Assembly (NCBI GenBank): GCA_011524805.1
Contig: WTJO01000256.1
Location: 1-8,543, forward strand
Source: Alphaproteobacteria bacterium
GTDB lineage: Bacteria; Pseudomonadota; Alphaproteobacteria; Puniceispirillales; Puniceispirillaceae
Direction of reading: 5' to 3'
Length of the DNA stretch: 8,543 nt
Shown: positions 6,593-8,543 of the stretch, in pieces
Layout: the number at the start of each line of letters is the position of its first letter
Position numbering within the stretch: position 1 is the stretch's first letter
Translations under genes and position numbers: made by a program
Notes under the pieces: model-generated
Seen by the model: the letters and a program-made list of their open reading frames with translations, nothing else
Told to the model about the DNA's origin: nothing
The model's database searches: none

Positions 6593-6620
6593 TTATATGA
6601 TGTGACCTGCTTATACTGAA
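6592..6620 (-). promoter_or_regulatory. candidate sigma-70 promoter of the aldolase operon
   Basis: On the minus strand TTCAGT (6620-6615) and TATAAA (6597-6592) are separated by 17 bases. The -10 matches TATAAT at five of six positions, while the -35 is weak at three of six. The start site would fall in the palindrome at 6580-6592. A weak -35 with an adjacent operator is plausible for a regulated catabolic operon. No start-site evidence exists beyond sequence resemblance. Confidence 0.4.
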
Positions 6621-6662
6621 CGGCTACAAACAGATAAGCAAGGACAGGTAGCGTTTCGGATA

Positions 6663-7001
6663 TCAGCCTGTCTGGGCAGCGCGCAGACGTTGTGACAGAG
6701 ACGCAATAATCGCCCTTATCACCACATCAGATTTTTCCAGCTTTTCGATAAATTCCGCTTCCGAGATTTTAATCACGTCAGAAGCTATCATGGCCTTGGC
6801 AGTTGCAAAACGTAACTGCTCATCCACCAGCGCCATTTCTCCAAAAATCTCATTATCATGCAACAGGAAATCAGGCTCCGACACAGTCATATTCTGGGGC
6901 AGAAAGATGCCAATCTCGCCTGCCTTTACGATATACATGCAGTCAGCAATATCACCTTCGCTGAAAATCACGTCACCCGCATCGAATTTCTCTACAATCA
7001 C
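6663..7001 (-). CDS. stand-alone cyclic-nucleotide-binding domain protein
   Basis: This 112-residue protein consists almost entirely of a CRP-type cNMP-binding beta-barrel. FDAGDVIFSEGD (6-17) is the first strand-turn and CMYIVKAGEIGIF (21-33) the next strands. The phosphate-binding cassette runs FGEMALVDEQLRFATAKA (53-70), with E55 and R64 where CRP-family proteins contact ribose and phosphate. C-terminal helices (81-110) follow. There is no HTH, kinase, channel or cyclase domain, so it is either a regulatory subunit-like protein or a degenerate sensor. The start is GTG at 7001, because in-frame stops lie just upstream. Its ribosome-binding sequence is weak, which leaves the start uncertain. 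It precedes the aldolase operon by 143 bases in the same direction, but a separate operator and promoter lie between them. Confidence 0.75.
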   Translation of the reverse strand: MIVEKFDAGDVIFSEGDIADCMYIVKAGEIGIFLPQNMTVSEPDFLLHDNEIFGEMALVDEQLRFATAKAMIASDVIKISEAEFIEKLEKSDVVIRAIIASLSQRLRAAQTG

Positions 7002-7083
7002 CCTATCGGCAACCCCGCATTATCAGACCCTACTATCCTATCTCATATAATCATAGCATATGGTGACGACAGATCATCCTGCC

Positions 7084-7111
7084 AAAAACATACCCTCCAT
7101 AATAGAGGTAT
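7084..7111 (-). terminator. candidate rho-independent terminator after the 168-residue gene
   Basis: On the minus strand ATACCTC (7111-7105) pairs with GAGGGTAT (7097-7090), with one bulged G and a 7-base loop, and is followed by a run of five T (7088-7084). It lies 46 bases past the stop of the gene ending at 7157. The stem is short and moderately stable, so termination may be partial. Confidence 0.45.
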
Positions 7112-7156
7112 TATTGCCTGCATACTGAGCAGAGCGGCAGAGTTACAAATACGCTA

Positions 7157-7663
7157 TCATGTGTGATTTATGGTAATCGCACCTGTATCAACCAGCTCTT
7201 TTGATATTTTTGACAATGTTTTTAATTCATGCTGGCTGGCCAGAGACCAGCCGGGACTGTATGCGACCCCAACATCCGAACGTCTGGAAAACACATAGGC
7301 TCTAAACCCTTTTAATGATTGCCCACCGCTATATTGCCGCTTTCGCTCACCTTCCTCAATATCACCAAACGTAGGGGATAAATTACGTCTCGTTTTAGTC
7401 GATACAAAATTTATTCGGTAATAGCCAAATCCGGACAAATATTCAAATGCCAGCTCGTTTGCCTCAATCTCTGACAAAAACATTAGCATTTCTTCGCCAA
7501 CAGCCGCTAGCTCTACTGCCTCAATTGGAAAGTACAGGCTGGAAAGCCCGCGCGAATATTTCTGTGCGAGTGCCTGGAGGCTACTACTCTCTGCCAGAAA
7601 TTTTGCAGCAATTTCTGATGTAACCGCGTCATAAATCCAGCCAGGGCAATACGTATCAGGCAT
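7157..7663 (-). CDS. hypothetical protein, 168 residues, unrecognised
   Basis: I do not recognise this family. The ATG has GGAG 6 bases upstream, a convincing ribosome-binding site, and codon use looks normal, so I accept it as a gene. The protein appears soluble, with no signal peptide or membrane segment. The N-terminal half is helical in character (for example IAAKFLAESSSLQALAQKY, about 18-36, and acidic leucine-rich sequence near 55-75). The middle has aromatic strands (FGYYRINFVSTKTRR, about 79-93). The C-terminal part contains GFRAYVFSRRSDVGVAYSPGW (about 119-139). No catalytic motif is evident. A possible small frameshifted ORF ends 39 bases upstream on the same strand and might be cotranscribed. 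Confidence 0.65.
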   Translation of the reverse strand: MPDTYCPGWIYDAVTSEIAAKFLAESSSLQALAQKYSRGLSSLYFPIEAVELAAVGEEMLMFLSEIEANELAFEYLSGFGYYRINFVSTKTRRNLSPTFGDIEEGERKRQYSGGQSLKGFRAYVFSRRSDVGVAYSPGWSLASQHELKTLSKISKELVDTGAITINHT

Positions 7664-7702
7664 TATAGCTCCAAGTCACAATATTTTGATACAACCAGCG
7701 TC

Positions 7703-7911
7703 TCATGCTGATAATTCCAAAGCTTGCATTTGAGTTGGTTTACTTTTAAACCAATCTTCTGCTCGACCAATAACATAAATTTTACAGTCAAGCTTTCCAA
7801 ATAACAAATTTTTATAAATTACTCGTTTTGGGTTTTTTTGGTTTTGCCTCTACTCATTCTGAGTGCCAAAATCTTTGTTTTTTGGATTTTTCCAATGATA
7901 GGCTTACCCAT
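7703..7911 (-). pseudogene. possible small gene of 69 residues split by a frameshift in an A7 tract
   Basis: On the minus strand an ATG at 7911 opens a frame beginning MGKPIIGKIQKTKILALR and reaching SRGKTKK, then stops at 7819. Moving back one base at the seven-A tract (minus-strand copy of T7, 7833-7839) gives an open frame for 43 more codons, including NPKRVIYKNLLFGKLDC and YVIGRAEDWFKSKP, ending at a TGA at 7705-7703. Both halves have protein-like composition, and the downstream half has no usual start of its own. Possible causes are a real inactivating indel, an assembly or sequencing error, slippage on the A tract, or chance. No good ribosome-binding site precedes the ATG (AGAGG is about 14 bases away). 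It overlaps the upstream region of the divergent 75-residue gene. Confidence 0.3.
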
Positions 7912-7945
7912 GGGGGGCGTCTTTACCTCTATATATGCCCCCCAT
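7910..7945 (+). promoter_or_regulatory. strong 9-bp G6/C6 hairpin in the leader of the 75-residue gene
   Basis: ATGGGGGGC (7910-7918) and GCCCCCCAT (7937-7945) are perfect complements around an 18-base loop rich in T and A. The right arm ends 17 bases before the ATG at 7963, so a transcript starting upstream would carry a very stable stem just before the ribosome-binding region. It could control translation or act as a protein-binding site. No T-run follows, which argues against a simple terminator. Confidence 0.5.
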
Positions 7946-7962
7946 TGACGAGTGAGATTACA

Positions 7963-8190
7963 ATGAACTGGTTGTTGAAAAAATTTACCGGTGAGCATCT
8001 TGAGCAATTAAAAAATGGGGATATTGTTTACTCAAAGAAGCTCGATGTTCAGGCCACCGTGCTTGGGTATAAGCACTTTAACGGCTTTATGCATTACCGG
8101 CTGAAATATGAGCGCATTGGCAGCGAGCCAATCGAAAAGCTTATCTCGCCCGCTGGTCTGGAGATAGAAGGTTTCGAAAAAAGCGCCTAA
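7963..8190 (+). CDS. hypothetical small protein, 75 residues
   Basis: This is the only clear plus-strand gene. The frame opens earlier, at 7828, but the sequence before MNWLLKKFTGEH is not protein-like and crosses the hairpin, so I place the start at 7963. The ribosome-binding sequence is weak (GAGTGAG about 7 bases upstream). The protein is soluble and basic at its N-terminus. The segment GDIVYSKKLDVQATVLGYKHF (about 19-39), followed by HYRLKYE and EPIEKLISPAGLEIE, suggests a small all-beta fold of the SH3/KOW-like kind. That is inference from the strand pattern. I do not recognise the family. Its TAA stop overlaps the TAG stop of the convergent gene. Confidence 0.65.
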   Translation: MNWLLKKFTGEHLEQLKNGDIVYSKKLDVQATVLGYKHFNGFMHYRLKYERIGSEPIEKLISPAGLEIEGFEKSA

Positions 8191-8543
8191 AAAGGCTGGC
8201 CTGCATCTATTATTTTTTGAACCAGACGTAACACGTTTTTCTTCTCGAGGGGATTTAGTTCATTTACACAGGCAGCGTGGAATTCGGACTCTTTATTGAC
8301 CAGATAGCCGAATTCTTTGGACTTCTCCAACAGGTTATCTTTGCACATTAGATTCAGTTGCCGGCGTGTCGTCTCAAACGGAATTGCGGTTATGTCTGAT
8401 AGTAATGTGCATGTTAGCTTTTTGTGCCGTATGTAAGCATCCAAATTTTCTTTTTCTGCTTCGATGTTTTGTATAGTTTTATCATAAGTTGGCGCAGAGC
8501 CTGCCTCTGCCAGCAGCAATAATTCATGCCAGTAAACAGCCTG
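8187..8543 (-). CDS. winged-helix transcriptional regulator-like protein, C-terminal part (runs off the window)
   Basis: The frame is open to the window edge, giving 118 residues of a longer protein; the start lies beyond 8543. A winged helix-turn-helix is suggested by LTCTLLSDITAIP (about 43-55), a recognition helix around FETTRRQLNLMCKDN (56-70), and a wing LLEKSKEFGYLVN (71-83). This resembles the IPxETxRR pattern of IclR/MarR-like DNA-binding domains. A preceding helix-rich segment with charged residues (21-40) may be an effector or dimer region. The short tail ends IIDAGQPF. An internal TTG at 8519 is not needed as a start because coding sequence continues upstream of it. Target genes cannot be inferred. 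Confidence 0.6.
   Translation of the reverse strand, partial: QAVYWHELLLLAEAGSAPTYDKTIQNIEAEKENLDAYIRHKKLTCTLLSDITAIPFETTRRQLNLMCKDNLLEKSKEFGYLVNKESEFHAACVNELNPLEKKNVLRLVQKIIDAGQPF

Larger units (their letters stand above)
7664..7962. other. A+T-rich divergent intergenic region between 168- and 75-residue genes
   Basis: These 299 bases separate divergent genes. They contain a perfect 8-bp inverted repeat with a 4-base loop (TTGGTTTA/TAAACCAA, 7735-7754). Smaller palindromes are ACTCA/TGAGT at 7852-7864 and TTGGA/TCCAA at 7882-7895. The G6/C6 hairpin at 7910-7945 and the possible frameshifted ORF are listed separately. I could not choose a convincing promoter for either gene. Confidence 0.45.

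Noticed and set aside
7828..7962. Upstream extension of the 75-residue plus-strand gene
   Set aside because: The added residues come from T-rich sequence and the hairpin, and they do not look like protein.
1..8543. CRISPR array, insertion sequence, integrase or phage genes
   Set aside because: No regularly spaced repeats, terminal inverted repeats with a transposase, or recombinase motifs were found in any frame.

Overview
The window looks like a chromosomal stretch from a free-living, probably marine alphaproteobacterium. This is inferred from gene content and moderate G+C; no marker gene settles it, and a SAR116-like lineage is only a guess. All large genes lie on the minus strand. No integrase, transposase, CRISPR array or rRNA is visible.

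Region 1 (1-2433) is a small island bounded by tRNA sequence. Positions 1-54 are the 3' part of a tRNA-Arg(ACG). A degenerate direct copy of the same 54 bases lies at 2380-2433 (48 of 54 identical, including a perfect run of 28). Between the copies is a two-gene unit that makes the compatible solute glucosylglycerate. A HAD-family phosphatase (1363-2169) comes first and overlaps glucosyl-3-phosphoglycerate synthase (135-1370) by 8 bases. The synthase joins glucose from an NDP-sugar to 3-phosphoglycerate and the phosphatase removes the phosphate. This DNA is visibly richer in A+T than the operon that follows.

Region 2 (2452-2814) holds an ankyrin-repeat ORF that lacks an ordinary start and looks like a gene remnant beside the tRNA-derived boundary.

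Region 3 (2831-6620) is a compact catabolic operon. Its order is class II aldolase/adducin-family protein, HpcH/HpaI-family aldolase, D-2-hydroxyacid dehydrogenase, and a BASS-like membrane transporter. It suggests uptake and oxidation or cleavage of a hydroxy-acid or sugar-acid substrate that cannot be named from sequence. A perfect palindrome, TTGTGCGACAA, abuts a candidate -10 box and matches the TnGTnnnACnA form of FCD/GntR-type operators.

Region 4 (6663-8543) has a stand-alone cyclic-nucleotide-binding domain protein, an unrecognised 168-residue protein, a possible frameshifted small ORF, and a plus-strand 75-residue protein preceded by a strong G6/C6 hairpin. It ends with a winged-helix regulator-like gene that runs off the window. 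The stop codons of the last two genes overlap convergently.
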